Assembly: GCA_023055505.1 (NCBI GenBank)
Contig: JALIRH010000023.1
Location: forward strand, 5,586,423 to 5,650,422
From: Callipepla californica brunnescens
Taxonomy: Eukaryota > Chordata > Aves > Galliformes > Odontophoridae
Direction: 5' to 3'
Length of the DNA stretch: 64,000 bases
The notes under the pieces were generated by a model. The model made no database searches. It was given only the letters and a program-made list of their open reading frames with translations, and was not told the DNA's origin. Positions 1 to 13,971 of this stretch are shown piece by piece (positions within the stretch are counted from its first letter, which is position 1; each line of letters begins with the position of its first letter). The translations under genes were made by a program, and so were the position numbers.

Positions 1-344
1 CTACAAATGGATTTGAATGACCAGTTAGTGAAACATCACAACTTATAGATAACTAAGTTATATACTATGAAAACAAGTCATTTTCTAAGACTTACTGAGT
101 CATCTCACTGTATATTATTATATGAAATCTTAGGTAATAAGGTAGAAAGCAAGAGTTTCCATTATTACGTTCTAGGTGTCATTCTCGTATGCCAAGAAGA
201 TGCCAAAATTGGAATTACAGCAGCACTTAAAGATTTCTTCACTGCCAAGTATCATGCTTGCTAGTTCATTTTACAATTACAATAATAAATACTTAAAATA
301 CAATTACTAAATTTAAACTTTAAGAAGGGAGATTGCTTTTCACA
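1..344. other. Unique AT-rich DNA
   Basis: I see no gene or recognisable repeat here. The short open frames are of a length expected by chance and carry no domain signature. The mariner-like relic begins just after this stretch. Confidence 0.5.
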
Positions 345-349
345 CCTGT

Positions 350-692
350 CCAGAATGTAGCCTGTCTTTCAAATCAACTACCCACCACTATGCTGTGCTA
401 ACCTACATTGTTTGGTTCCCATAAACATTCATCAAACATAGATGAATGTCAGTGGGTGCCATTTTTTCTGCATAGAGAAATGCAGTGGCACACTTTTGCT
501 TCACATGCAATTCTGAAACAGACACAGTTTTGTCAGAGTGCCCCTCTGCAGCCATCTGTCATCTGCCAACAAAATGGAATGGAATATTGGTGAGAAGGTT
601 CAACCTCTGCTGCCTTACAACAAAGATCAACTTCTATGTCATGGACAAAAGTCATAAAATAGGAGGCAATATTTTTGGAGTAGCTTTCTTAA
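350..692 (+). mobile_element. Mariner-like (Galluhop-type) relic, 3' portion
   Basis: This stretch is homologous to 47870-48224 in the same window. Both share, in order, a CTGTCTTTC/TTGTCTTTC block, CATAAA.ATTCATCAA, GATGAAT.TCAGTGG, CAACAAAAT, GGTTCAACCT and ATAAAATAGGAGG. The right end (AATAGGAGGCAATATTTTTGG on plus), read on the minus strand, resembles the CCAAAAGTAATGCC terminal repeat of mariner elements. The left end is missing or unrecognisable. No transposase frame survives, so this is either an internally deleted non-autonomous copy or a decayed 3' half. The family name is from general knowledge of galliform mariners; the pairwise homology is seen directly. Confidence 0.6.
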
Positions 693-750
693 GTAAACTT
701 ATCTTCCATGAATCTCTCCAGACTGTTCTCAAAGTCACAGAAACTTTTAT

Positions 751-1926
751 AATCATAGAATGACCTGGGTTGAAATGGACCTCAAAGATCATCGAGTTTC
801 AAGCTCTCTGTCACGGTCAGGGTTGCCAACCACTAGGCCCGGCTGCCCAGAGCCACATCCAGCCTTGCCTTGAATCACTCCAGGGATGGATCATCCACAG
901 TCTCTCTGGGCAACTTGTTCCAGTGCATCACTACCCTGAGTGAAAAACTTCCTCCTAATATCTAACCTAAATCTTCACTGACTTAGTTTTAAACCATTTC
1001 TCCCTTGTCCTATTACTATCCACTCATGTCAATAGTCATTCCCTGTCCTGCTGATACTCTCCCTTCAAGGTTGGAAGATTGCAATGAGGTTTTCCCAGGC
1101 CCTTCTCTTCTCCAAGGGAAACAAACCCAATTCCCTCAACCTTTTCTCACAGAAGAGGTGCTCCAGTCCTCTGATCATTTAGTGGCCCTCTTCTGGACCC
1201 ATTACAAGAGTATCTTTCTTGGGAGCATCTTTCTTGTGCTTGGGGGCTTAAGGCTGGATGCAGTACCCCAGATTGGACCTCACAAGAGCTGAGTAGAGGG
1301 GAACAATCACTTCCCTCTGCCTTCTGGCCATCCCTTTTTTAATGCAGCCCAGGATATTGTTGGCCGTCCAGGCTGCAAGCGCTCACTGCTGACTCATGTC
1401 CAGCTTCTGGTCCACCATGACCTCCAAGTCCTTCTCTGCAGGGCTGCTCTCCAGGAGTTCTTCTCCCAGTCTTTATAAATACCTGGATTGTCCCTGGCCC
1501 AAGTGCAGCACCTTGCACTTGGCCTTGTTCAGCTTCATTAGGTTTACATGGGCCCAATTCTCCAGCCTGTCCAGATCCCTCTGTATGGCTTCCCTACCCT
1601 CCAGTGTATTGACTGCACCGCTCAGCTTGGTGTCATCTTCAAAATTGCTGAGGATGCACTCAATTCCATCATCTATGTCATTGATGAAGATGTTGAAGAG
1701 CACCAGTCCCAAGACTGACCCTTAGGGAACACCACTTGTGACTGGACTCCACCCACACATAGAACCTTTGGCTGCAATCAGGCAACCTGTTCTTCATCCA
1801 TCAAATAGTACATATTTCGAACACATGCCTCCAGTTTAGAGAGAAGGATGAAGGGACAGACCATGTCAAAGGCTTTGCAGAAGTCCAGGTAGATGACATC
1901 TATTGTCCTTCCCATGTCCACCTGTC
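751..1926 (-). mobile_element. CR1 retrotransposon fragment (ORF2 RT and 3' UTR)
   Basis: The plus strand opens with AATCATAGAATGACCTGGGTTG, the reverse complement of the CR1 3' tail. It then runs back through the 3' UTR into the end of the reverse-transcriptase reading frame. On minus, 1473-1712 reads [18 protein letters not shown] at its start, followed by an F-x-D-D-T-K-L-S-G stretch that corresponds to the CR1 RT region after the catalytic palm. A second overlapping frame (1339-1557) shows that frameshifts have accumulated. About 1.2 kb is kept; the 5' end is truncated near 1926, as is usual for CR1. It is a dead copy. Confidence 0.85.
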
Positions 1927-4810
1927 AGAAAATGCTCAACATCTTAAGGAAACCTTAGTTGTTCCAGAAAGGAATTTACATTAATCAAATGTAAAGACAG
2001 GATGTTGTATGTTATTCATATCAATGAAATAGGCTGGCAGAGAAGAAATATTTTAGAAGTTTACCTTTAATTTCAATGAGAAAAAATAAAAATATTAGTT
2101 GTGCCCTGACAGATATAATTATCAGTCTTGATATGTAAAACATTTTAAGATGTAAAGCCAACTGTCTTTATAGCTAAAAATGTAGTCATACAATTCATGG
2201 GATCATATAGTTTGGAAAAAAATCTTCATAATCTTTAAGTCTAATCATCAAACTGAGCTACAAGACTCAATGGGTATAAGACTGTCCACACTACAATATG
2301 AGTTAAACATTTTTTTTTTTTAAGTGAAGTGAAATAAAATTGGAACAAGGACAGCTAGTTTCTGGCATATACTCCATGTTCTCCAGTGCTGCCAGTGGCT
2401 AATGAACAGCACATAGATTATTTTTATTCCAGATCATACTATCTGTAAATATAACAGTGAGAATTAAATTCCACTGCTATGTGAGTCTTCAGCATCATTC
2501 AATAAGCTGCTCTAGTTTAATTCACCTAGCAGACAATGTTTGCTGTTTGCCTTCAGAGACTTTACTGTCCAGTCCAGTTGTATACATTCACAATAAGCAG
2601 TCAGCTTCTAACTTTTTAGAGATATTATTTTAATTGAATATTTTAGATTTTTACAGATATTTTTAACTGAAATAAGTAAATCTGCTTTGGAAAATAACAC
2701 AATGCAAATAAGATACCCCTATTTCTGAAGCCTACCTTGTTATCTTGATTTGTTTTTTCTATCCACAATAAACTTCCCAACACTTGAAACGTGAAGTGGA
2801 ATAGCATTGTGAAGAGAGATATTATATATACACATAAAGCTAATAAATATATATATATTAATCAAATGTTGAATGGTTGGCAGTTAAAATCATATGAAAT
2901 ATAATATTTGATAACAGAATATATCAATAACAGCAAAAAAAAAATACTAACTCCAACAATCTTCCTCCTAAAGACAAGTATTTCTTTTTTATTTTCATAT
3001 GAAACACAGTGAAATCTTACCCATGTCATGTATGATCATGCTGTATACTACATATTGAATGAAAGATCTTGTTTGTATCTTTTCTTTTAATTCACCTCTC
3101 CTCACTATTGACTTCTGAATTATAGTGACAAAAAAGATGCACAGTTATGTCATTTCTTGCTAAGTTGTTTATTTTGATATGAAATGTCTGCATATATATT
3201 AAAACTATTTAATGTGTATCAAAATAAGAATCTGGAAATGCTTTCATTGTAAACATATCAAAATAATTGACATTAAACAAATAAACAACAACAAAAATAA
3301 TTCCAAGGGCATCTTGAGAATTTTAAGACTTACTTAAAAGACAGGAAGAAAATATTCCATAAATTGAGGTATGATTCTCCTCCTATTTACAACACCATGA
3401 ATCAAGAATAACTCATCCAATTGTGCCACTGAAGTTATAATCAATGTGAACTGAGATCAGCACTGCAGTGTATCCAGAACAGAGCTTTGGCAGAAAATCA
3501 GTGAGAAGATTGTGCAGCCAGCAGAATTCTTTTTATCTGATCGTCAAATAGGCCTTTAGCAAACACTACTGTAAGTATAAAACTTTTCCTCTAATTAATT
3601 CACTTGAAAATATTCATTTCTTCCTTATGAAACATAAATGAAAAAAAAAAAAAAAAGTGGAATGGTGATTAAAAGCAGCTCTTAATTAGAAAATGTTAGG
3701 GGATACAATTTCAGAGCAGCAGTTTTAAGTCCAGACATATGCTTCCACCACAGGAGCCATCCCAGTGTCTGTAACACATGAAGAAAATTCATTATTTAGC
3801 ATCATAAAGATTTCACTGCTCTTTTCCAATAAAGTCTACAATATGAAGCCCAGAAATTTGTTAATCATTACTTCTATGCATAGTGGTAGATTTTTTGTGT
3901 GTGTGCATCTATTTTTCTAATATGTATAGCAGACATACAAATATATTTTTAACTAATTGATTTCCATGTTTTGAAGAAGCAGACTTTCAAACTTACAATG
4001 TAATCATTTGTGTTTCACTGCTAGCTATTTCAATCAATCTGCTTGGATTTGTTTGCATTTCTTTTCTCCACTCCAGGTTTCCATGTTTTCCATGATTTTT
4101 CTTTGTCTTATTTCCAACCCCCTTTCCCCCAACCCCTCACCCCCCTGAGAGTTTTCTCCCAGTACTGGTAATCTTTAATTCTTATTTCTTACAACTCTGT
4201 TTTTTTCTTCTACTGCCTTTTTTCTTCTTAATTTGTGATTGTGGTTATTAGATTTTCTCCATTTCATCTCCTCCACCTCTTTCTACTTACACTCTAGTTC
4301 TCTAGTGATAATTAGTATTTAGCTAATTTTCCTTTTTTTTTTTTTCACATCCTTTCCTGATCATGAAGAATTTCAAACAGAAAAAAAATAAAATAAATGT
4401 ATTTATTTCCACAGCTACCTAAAAGAAAGAAGGATGAAGAACAATTAAGTTTTGCTCAGTTTTGTATTTGGCTTCCTGGGGAATGTGGGATAAAGAAAAT
4501 ACTGCTATGATGTTGTTGCACTTTTTGTTACTTTGTTTTACCCTGTAATTCTGGATTCATATAAAAAAATATACACCTTTCTGAAATGCAATTTGTTGAA
4601 TCTGTCTTGCAAACCAGCACATATATTTCACAGTCTCCATTTTATTTGATCTTTTATGTAATGCAGTTTTAACAATCACATCTTCCATTGGAAGTGTTGC
4701 AAGAGCACCAACAAAATCAAACCAGGAAGGATTAAATATGAGCAATCTTCTACACTGGTAGTATGTCAGTCTTTGTGAGATTCTTTTCTTTTCCATATGA
4801 ATATTGATAA

Positions 4811-4817
<7 letters not shown>

Positions 4818-4849
<32 letters not shown>
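4818..4849. repeat. Poly-T tract (32 bases)
   Basis: An uninterrupted run of 32 T. It could be the A-tail of a retroposed sequence on the minus strand, but the flanks show nothing recognisable, so it is annotated only as a homopolymer. Confidence 0.9.
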
Positions 4850-4853
<4 letters not shown>

Positions 4854-7099
4854 AAGTAAAACACAGAAATGCTGTGCTACATTTTTTATTTGCATATGTC
4901 TCAGAAGTAATTTGTATTATAATTTATAAGAACATATTATATTAGTGTATGAAAAAAAAAATCTTGTTTTGGAAATGTTTCTAAACAGCACAAAACAAAT
5001 ACAGATCTTTGACCTCTGTGTTTAAGTTTTAGGGATGAAAATATGAACTGGGAGAACCCATAATTAATAATAATTAACTATAAAATAAAATGAACAAGTA
5101 AAAATATGTTAGGTCTAGCAAATTCATGGATTGAGGCAGGTTCATTTCTGTAAGGTAGTCTCTCATTCTTTCCAGTTTCCATAACCATAAATCAGTTCAG
5201 TTCATTTTCCATTTCTTATCCATACAACTTATAAGATTTTAAAAGCCATCCAAGATGTAATTCTGAAGTCAGTTTTATGTATATTTGTGTATAAAATTCA
5301 GTTATATGTATATAACTGACTTCATACACTATATATGTAGTGTGAAAGATAACAATCATTTTTTCTCATGGCTCAAAGCTGACTTTTTGAGACATTTCTC
5401 GAGATAAGATTCTCATTTGTCTAGAAGGTGAGTGGTTGGTGTTGCCATTATGCAGGCATTATTTTGTGGACAGTTTTACATCTGAAAACATTTTTTTGAA
5501 GCTATTTGCCTTTGAAAGGGAATGCTCAGGAGTGTTTTCTGACAGAAGATCTTGCCTGTGAACAAATAAACGGTATGGGAGATGGAGGAATGATATCATT
5601 GTATCCTGTGAATGCAAGATACAATTAGGTATTTCCCTGCTTCCTCTTATCTGCTGTCAAGGCTGAGAAGATGGAAACAAAGAAGTTCCTACTGAAGTCC
5701 ACAGACCAGAAGCTACCATTCCAAAAAAGTGCTGACTCAACCACTTTTGACTTATTTATAAGTTTGTACTGTCATTAAGAAGAAAGAAGAAATCATGTCA
5801 ACCAAACAACACAACTTCCTACGACCCATCGCTAGTGAAGATCAATATCTGAACAATGAGAAACACTGGAATCCCAGTGGTGACAACTACATGTCTCTTG
5901 CTTTCTACAATGACTCTTTGCTTTTATTTCCTATACCTTTTCTATCACCCATCTTCCCTTCCCCATCTCCCTAAGAAACTAGGATTAAAATTTGCCCTGT
6001 AGTGTCTTAATCTTGCCATTGGGTACACATATATCAAAAGAAGCTTTTCTCCCTCCTCTTAATTGGAGCAAGACGATAAAGTTATTAAACTTTCAATTTA
6101 ACTTATTCAACCTTATTCACCCTTCCTTCTCTAGCATACCTTAAATCTGTCACCTTTTGCTGTGCCTCTTAAACATTATCACTAGCTGTCAAAGCTGGCG
6201 TGAAATAGCTTGCAAAGTCTTTTATGTTGATTTTAAGAAATTAAAAGCATTGGGCATGTTATTTATTCAGAGCTTAACTGCAGCAAAATGTAGTTTCTAG
6301 CAGTTCCAGAATGCTTCCTAAGTTGTTCTGAGGATGTGCAGCTGGGATACTAAAATGCCGTAGATATGAATGTAAGGCATTGTATCCATCATGAAGAACC
6401 TTAGGTAAGCAAACCTACCGTGGAATATGTCAAATTCAGTCAGTTAAGACAAAATGAATCAATGAATCACTATCACTATTGGTAATGACAAACTTAATTC
6501 AATAAGCGTATATTTTCCAGATTTTAAATCCTTTGAAGTACAGTATTTCTAATTTACCTAGAATTTTGTTTTGCCAATGACTAATTTAAACATGCATCAT
6601 TTTCCTCTTTGCATACAGGGAGAAAAGATCAGAATTATGCACTGCATAAGGTGCCAGGAGCAAACTTCTTGGATGAGTACTTTATTATAATGTACTGCAA
6701 TTTCATTGCAGTTCCATTGCATTGCAATTTCTCAGTATTTGACCACTGCAGAGCATAATGAGACAATAATTCACTATAGAGCCTGAGGAAGACATGATCA
6801 CATTTCAGAAAATTATCTTCACCACAGATGCACCACAGAACTTTCACTTTGAATAGACCAGTAAAAAAAAGATGAGATTTGGACAAGCTCAGAAATGAAC
6901 TGTTTATATATGAAGTGATTATTCTTCCATGTCAATTTTACCATTAGATTTTATCTTAATTCACATCTCATGCTGAAATTCCTAGTATCATTTTTGAAGC
7001 CAGAACCAAATGAACAGGATTTTTTTGTCCATCTACTTGTATAATAAAGCTTACTTATAGTGATGCTGATGATACATAAGCCAGAAGCCATATATAGCC

Positions 7100-7141
7100 C
7101 TCTTTCTCTCTCTCTCTCTCTGTCTCAAAAAAAAAAAAAAA
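7100..7141. repeat. CT microsatellite followed by poly-A
   Basis: A (CT)n tract with one GT interruption is followed directly by a run of about 15 A. Confidence 0.85.
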
Positions 7142-7496
7142 GCAAGACAATTAGAAATATGAAAGGATTTACACCAAGCATGTACTTGAGAATCTGTTGT
7201 CTCTATTAAACTTTTTTTTTTAGACTAAATTTTCTTTTGTTTCTTCTTAGTTTCACTAATTACACAAACCCACTCCATGGTAGCAATAGTTTCAGCTGTC
7301 TTAGCAAACAGCTGTGGAGTTGAAGGTTAGTGGAAGTTGATCCCACATGTACCCTATTCTCACACATCTATGTCATCAAGAGTCATCAATTCTGTTGATT
7401 TATTCTGACAACTTGTGTTGTTTTTGTGATAAAATTTTGCATGTTTCCAATGCATTGGAGAAAGAGATGATATCTCACAGCTAAATCTGATTCTTA

Positions 7497-8770
7497 GGAT
7501 CATAGAATCACTGAGGTTGAAAAAGATCTACAAGATCATTTAGTCCGACTGTCCGCCTGTCACCAATAGCTCTCTCTAAACTATGCCTCTCAACACAATG
7601 TCTAAATGTTTTTTTTTTTTTTTAATATCTCCAGGTTTTGTGACTCCACACCTCCCTGGACAGCCCATTCCAGCACTTGAACACTCTTCCACATCCAGTC
7701 TGAATCTCCCCTGGTGCAACTTGATGCCATTTCCTCTAGTCTTATCACTAATAACACTAGTGAAGAGGTTGACTTCCATCTGATCACAACCTCTTTCAGG
7801 TAGTTATAGGGAGCAATAAAGGTGTCCCCTGAGACTCCTCTTCTCCAGACTGAGCAATCCCACCTCTCCTTCCCATAGGGCCTGTGCTCTAGACCCTTCA
7901 TTAGCTTGCCGTTCTCTGGACACACTCCATGGCCTCAGAGTCTTTCTTGAAGTGAGTGGCCCAGAACTGAACACAGTACTAGAGGTGCGGCCTCACCAGT
8001 GCTGAGTACATGGAGGCTATTATTTCGCTGCTCCTGCCGGCAACACTACTTCTGATACAAGCCAGGATGCCACTGGTCTTTTTGGCCACCTGAGCACACT
8101 GCTGGCTCATGTTCAGCCAAGCATTGACCAATACCCTGTTGGGTATTGGTCTGTTTTCTCTACACAGTCTTCCAGCCATTCTGCCCCAAACCTGTAGCAT
8201 TTCCTGGGGTTCTTGTGGCTGAAGTGCAGGACCCAGCACTTGGTCCTGTTGAACCTCATCCCATTGGCTTCAGCCCAGAGATCCAGTCTGTCCATGACCC
8301 TCTGTAGGACCTCACTACTCCCAGGCAGATTGACACTTCCAGACAACTTGGTGTCACCTGCAAACTCAATGAGGGTGCACTCCATGCCCTCATCCACGTC
8401 ATCAGTAAAGATATTGAAGAGGACAGGCCCTAGTATCTACCCCTGGTGGACTCAACTCGTGACTAGTTGCCAGCTGGATTTAATTGCATTCATCACCACT
8501 CTCTGGGCCCAGTCTTCCAGTCAGTTCCTTATCCAGCTAAGAGTGTACCTATCCAAGCCACGGGCTGCCAGCTTCTGCAGGAGAATACTGTGGGAGACAG
8601 CATTCATTTGCTGAAATCTGTGTATACTACATCAACAGCCTTTCCTTCATCCACCAGAAGAGTCACTACATCATAGAAGAAGATCAGGTTGGTCTAACAG
8701 GACCTTCTCTTCATGAACTCACGCTGGCTAGGCCTGATCCCCCCACTGGCCCATTCACCCATGCCATAGG
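7497..8770 (-). mobile_element. CR1 retrotransposon fragment
   Basis: It starts on plus with GGATCATAGAATCACTGAGG, the complement of a CR1 tail subfamily whose sense end reads CAACCTCAGTGATTCTATGATCC. Reading back on minus, it passes the 3' UTR and then RT remnants. The minus frame 8113-8397 begins [20 protein letters not shown], matching the same CR1 RT segment as in the copy at 751-1926. Several stops and frame changes are present. A T run (about 7608-7623) has expanded inside the 3' UTR. The 5' truncation lies near 8770. Confidence 0.85.
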
Positions 8771-11615
8771 TGAAGTAATTTTTTGTTGATATGACAGGTA
8801 AGACCTTCTGCTTCTGTTGACTTTTAAGTAAAAAAGGGAAAGTACAGAGTTAAAAACAACTGCCATTACTGATAATGCATTATTGCTACAATAACTTTTT
8901 CTGACCTTTTTACTTCTGACCTTTCTGCTCCTCCACTTAAAACTACTTCTTGAATTGAAGGCTTGTTAAAATCACTGAAGATTTGGTACTTTGGTTATGA
9001 AAGTCATGTTATATCTGCCAGCCTTCTTCCACTATCTTTGTGCTTCCAAAACTATCTGTATGATTCAAAAAATATCTTGTGCTCTTTGGCTCATTAGCTT
9101 TAGGCAGAGGTGGGTCACCTTGTTACTGCAAAGGGGAAGTTCACAGAGCATCTCAAATTCTGACCATACATCGAGTTCTTGTTATTTATAAGGCCAGCAA
9201 GACCCACCAGCACTCTTCTATATTGATCTGGGGTGACCATGACGCTCTTTCGGTACTTGTTTTTTGTTAAATTTTTTAAAAAGTACATAGTTTTGTACAG
9301 TTTTTGAATGTACACAGGGGCTTACAACTACAACTTACAATCTATACTGAGACCTGTCCTGAGATAAACAATATACCTACAAAGAGCTGTGAAAAGATAT
9401 GATTTTGAAAGAACTCCCCTTTACATATTGCAAAAATTAGTATTCTCTGTTCTCAGAAGTTGATAAAGAAGAAAATTTTTCATGAAGTTATCCCTAAAAA
9501 GAAATGTCACCTATCTACATCTTGCATACCTGTACATCCTTCCTGTGAAGGTCGTCCTACTAGTTGCAGGAGCCTCCATGTAATAATTTCTCACTTCTTA
9601 AGTTTAGATTCACCATGTCTCAAATGCATAGGAGGTATTACTCTGTTTCAAACATCACAGTGTCAGAGACATCTACCAAAAATGATACTGTTGATTATGT
9701 ACCTGGAAAGCAGTTGGACATATCTGACATAAGGCCTTGCAATGACACAGAATTGTGATGCTGATATACTCGATAGCAGATGCGTAGTGTTTGTAATGGT
9801 ATGATGTAGAGTTAATAAATAATTTAGATTATATGCTGCAGCTGAAGTAAATGATATTCTGAATTCAAAATCCTACAGTGAAGAAGATGAAGCTCATAAT
9901 TCCAAATCTGTTTTACAAATGCAATGGTTTATATCTGGAGACATTATTTTCCACAAATTGCTGTCAACCATGTCAATATCAGTATCAATGCCCGAGTTCC
10001 ATAAAAAAAAAAAAAAACTTTTTTTTTTTTATATATAGCACTTCTTTGAAATAAATTTGCATCTGAAGACAGAATTTATCCAAGTAGATATAAAAACATG
10101 TTGTATGTGCTTCAATAGTTGGAAAAAATTGCAAAAAATTGTGGCTTTGTCACAGTGTAAACTCAGCTAAAGTCTTGCTTTTATCAGTAGAAAAGATTCT
10201 ATGTTTCACAGAACACTTATTAAATTATTAAATATTAAATACTTTTCACACAAAATAATACTGAGGTCTAGGATCCAAGTTTTTTCATATAAACTTTATT
10301 TTTTACATAGATGAAAAGCATCTGCTCTATTTACATGTCTAGTTAAATAAATAAATAAATAACCTATAAAAACTATCATGCTTGCAGCATTACAAGTGTA
10401 CATAAAATATCCATATAACATGGAATTGTCAATTACACAGGATTATGTGCTGTCTCTGATGCAAAGCCAGTTTGCATTATGCTTATCAGAATCATGCTTT
10501 TATTCTTCTCATCTTGAAAATAGATAGTCCAACTGGTACTTAGAGATGTGTCAGGCATCTTTTTCTCTCATTTAACTATGTTAAATGACTTCTGTTTGCT
10601 ATTAGTCGCATTTCTGTTCTTTATCAATGAGTAAATGAATTGAATTTAATGAAATTAGAAACGTATCAATGTGAAATTTATTTTATTATTTAATAATATG
10701 AATAGAAAATACTTTAACATATTCATAAAGAGAAGCAACTTCAGTGGTAGTAGTAATAATATAAATAATAAAATTCTTAATTTGAAAGAAACTCATAAAA
10801 ATAAAAATAAATAAAAATAAAAAGATAGTGGCTAACAACATTTCAGGCTCTACTGGCAAAATCAGAGCCCAGATGCTAAGCACTGAATGATGCTTATTCC
10901 AAGACCAGCATCTGGTACTTTGGCAGACTCCATAAGCAATTTTGTTTTACAGCTTTAAAGCTGCTCTAGGTCTATTACATGGTTAATCTGATGGGCTGAC
11001 TTGTCCTCCTGGATGCCATATGCCAGCAGCTAGTGATGTAGTCAACTGTTTACCCATTATAATTGTATTATAAAGCCAGGTTAAAGATCTACTGAAAAGT
11101 TTGCACTTTTTGCTACATCTCACCAATTGAGCTTATGACAGTGAGAGACTTGCATCAAAAAAAATGCCTAAGAGCTGGCAGGAAAGACCATCAAGAGCCA
11201 GGGTTGGCTGAGAAAATGTGAACCAGGTATTTTTTGAATGAGACCACTGGATACATAGTAGATTCAGGAAGTGCTGGACTTTATTAATCCTTTTGAATGC
11301 ACATTCATGTACCATAAACTAGAGTGGAAGAAAAATGTAAAATTCATGCCACACATAATTCCGACTTGGGAAAAAAGAGGTGTGTCGTAGTAAGAAACAA
11401 TGCAAGACAAAGTGGATCTCAAGTTTTCTTTTGTATGAATGTGTTTCCATAGGGAGAAATAAGCATTCTTTAACATCAACACCAGTTTCAGTAAATAACG
11501 TTTCTTAGAAAGAGCGAATTCACACAGTACAAGTTACTAGTTTCTAGCAGTTGCATTTCCTGTATACCTAAAGCCTTTCAAAAGTAAGTAAAAGCAAAAA
11601 CAAAATAATAAACAA

Positions 11616-11654
<39 letters not shown>

Positions 11655-13360
11655 ACAAATAAATAAAATAAGATTAAAATTGGATTATGAAACTTCAAAA
11701 TGGGAAGAACAATAACAGAAGGTATCAATATTATATTCTGACTAGGTATGGCAACTTATTAAACTTTTTGCTATTATAGAAACTGATATCTGATGAAGGT
11801 CGGCTAATACTTTCTAAAATATATTTGAATATATCTGAATATGTCAAGTACCTCTGCTATATATCAGGGGGAGAGAGTTTTTAACAATGAATGAACCAGT
11901 TATTCTGAGAAGCTGTGGAATTAGTTCCACTGCTATTGACACCAATAGGAAATTAAAATTTTTACTTTGGATCAGTAATAGACGAAATTTTTTATTCCAT
12001 GCAGTCTCAGTTTAGTAGTTTTACAAATCAAGAGAAGTATTTTCCCATCAGTTACAGCTGAGGTTCTGATCTAGGTTGTCTCAAAATTATTTTTTTACAA
12101 GATATTGACTTTCATTCAGCTGCCTAGCTAATCTGCTCTCAGCAGCACAAACTACTATCATCAGACTGATAAAACAGTTAGAAATGAGAAGTTTTGATTA
12201 ATAATTCTAGGTTTGTATGTTTATGAATGGTGCTGCATATGCCATATTTTACAGCTGAGCAGGCAACTATTCCTCTGTATTATATCTCTCACTCTGTCTT
12301 CTACTCAGACAGAAGTTTATTTCTCTAATACTAGTCCTTGGTATCTCATGAAAAAGGCTTCCATGTTTTGTTAGTTATATCAATCAGGGAAATAAAAAAC
12401 CTGAATCTTTAGAATTAGGAACCTGATATTTTTGCAATCTTTTATAACCTTGTAGTTCAGAGAAAATATTCAAAATGAATAAATAAAATGCTTAGGTAAT
12501 TGTTTAAGCAACTGCAGAAGCTATATGGAATGAGAAGAAAAGGGAAGGAAGGGTTACAGTGAAGGAAATTTTCATGACACACATTTCAGAACATTCACAG
12601 CAACAGATGTTGCTAACAGATGAAGGTTGTATGTAAAGGGACGTAACATGCCTCTTAAAATTCTGTTCATCCTCTCTTTCCCTTTCTCATGCTAATCCTT
12701 GGTTATGCAATGTTTCTGTACATTTTCTTCGACTTTTTTTTTTTTTTTACCAGACACAGAATACTTGCATTCACACAGACACAGCATAAATATAATTTTC
12801 AATTTTAGGGTGTTGTGCAGTAAGGTAATAAACTTAGTTTTACCCAGATTGAATGCTTGAGGTATGAATCAAAACTCATTATTTGAGAACTGCACATTTA
12901 TGAGACAGCAGTGACATTACTCAGGAATATTCTAAAAGGTTTTATAAAAATAAAATGTGCAAGTCATATAAATTACAATTTTCAAGACTTCTCTTTCTTA
13001 ATCCTGGTAAAGTCTTCCTTCCTTATTGTACTACTGTAATTCAGGAGATGATAAGATTTTCCTCTCTTGTCCTTATTTCACACTGAGAGGATTCTGAATA
13101 GCAAGTGCAATGAACCTCATAGTTCTCGAGTTTGGTTTTTGTTTTATTTTATTTTCAGTTTCCCATTCAAGTAATTGAGTAAATATACTTCCCCTTAAGA
13201 TTACAATGATTTGTTAACTTTTGGATAGAGTGTGGATTGATTTTTTCTTTCCTTATTATAAAAATACCAAGACATTAAATTGTTTCCTTTATGAGAAATC
13301 ACAGTGGTAGAAGACATGAGTACTTTGTTGTGGTAAGTGTGTTATAATTGAAAACAATGA
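8771..13360. other. Unique AT-rich DNA with simple repeats
   Basis: I see no supported gene. It contains A/T runs around 10003-10030, (AAAT)n tracts at about 10337-10362 and 11612-11670, and a T run near 12736-12749. Open frames are short and lack domain signatures. Confidence 0.5.
11612..11670. repeat. (AAAT)n microsatellite
   Basis: About 14 near-perfect AAAT units with one AAAC interruption. The minus-strand frame 11537-11728 exists only because this array reads as an F-I-Y-L repeat. Confidence 0.9.
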
Positions 13361-13665
13361 TTAGAATTATAGAGTTGAAAGGGACCTCCAGAGGCCATCT
13401 CGTCCAAATCCGCTGCAAAGAAAAGGAAGATCCACAGCTAAATCAGGTCTCCCAGAGACCTTATCCAGCCTCAGTGTGAAGGTCTTCAGGTACAGGCCAT
13501 CCACCGCAACACTGGACAAGTTGTTACAGTGCCTTACCACCCTCACTCTAAAATATTTTTTCCTGTTTTCTCATCCTATATCTAATCCTATACTATCTAT
13601 TTTGTTTCACTACAAGAGAAATTCAGAACACTGCAGAGGACCCATGCTGGATGTATGTATTGATT
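13361..13665 (-). mobile_element. Short CR1 3'-end fragment
   Basis: The plus strand reads TTAGAATTATAGAGTTGAAA followed by GGGACCTCCAGAGG, the complement of a CR1 3' end subfamily (CCTCTGGAGGTCCC...). It continues for about 300 bp through 3' UTR sequence (TACAGTGCCTTACCACCCTC) and then loses similarity. It is 5'-truncated and diverged. Confidence 0.7.
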
Positions 13666-13971
13666 GACTCCAGCACAAGTGTTCTTGTAAGGACCTGTTT
13701 ACATCTATAGCTTTTCTCAAAATTTACTCACACTGAAGAAAGGGAACCCCTGTACATACTAGACTCCAGTAAGTCTATCTTTCCACACTTCTGCTTTCTA
13801 GACGTCAATAAACTGAGTGCATGACCCACTCTATTCACCTCAGCTTCTTTTGTTGTACATGAAGGTACATTGATGAATGAAGAGGGCAGTTCTGGATAAA
13901 CATTTAAGAAACTGTGGTAGCAAACTTCCATTATTTTTATTTCTCAGTAATACAAAGAGATCCTGGATGAG

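Larger units (their letters stand above)
1927..7496. other. Unique AT-rich DNA with simple repeats
   Basis: No gene, RNA or transposon can be supported in this 5.6-kb stretch. It holds a 32-base T run (4818-4849), a short TA-rich tract (about 2830-2860), a CT tract followed by an A run (about 7101-7141), and a CCCC-rich patch near 4120-4145. The minus-strand frame at 4557-4895 is open only because the T run reads as polylysine; I do not consider it a gene. Confidence 0.5.

Noticed and set aside
4557..4895. 112-codon minus-strand open frame
   Set aside because: The middle is polylysine from the 32-base T run; no domain, homology or coding bias is visible.
11537..11728. Minus-strand frame with an F-I-Y-L repeat resembling a membrane protein
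   Set aside because: It is the translation of the (AAAT)n microsatellite.
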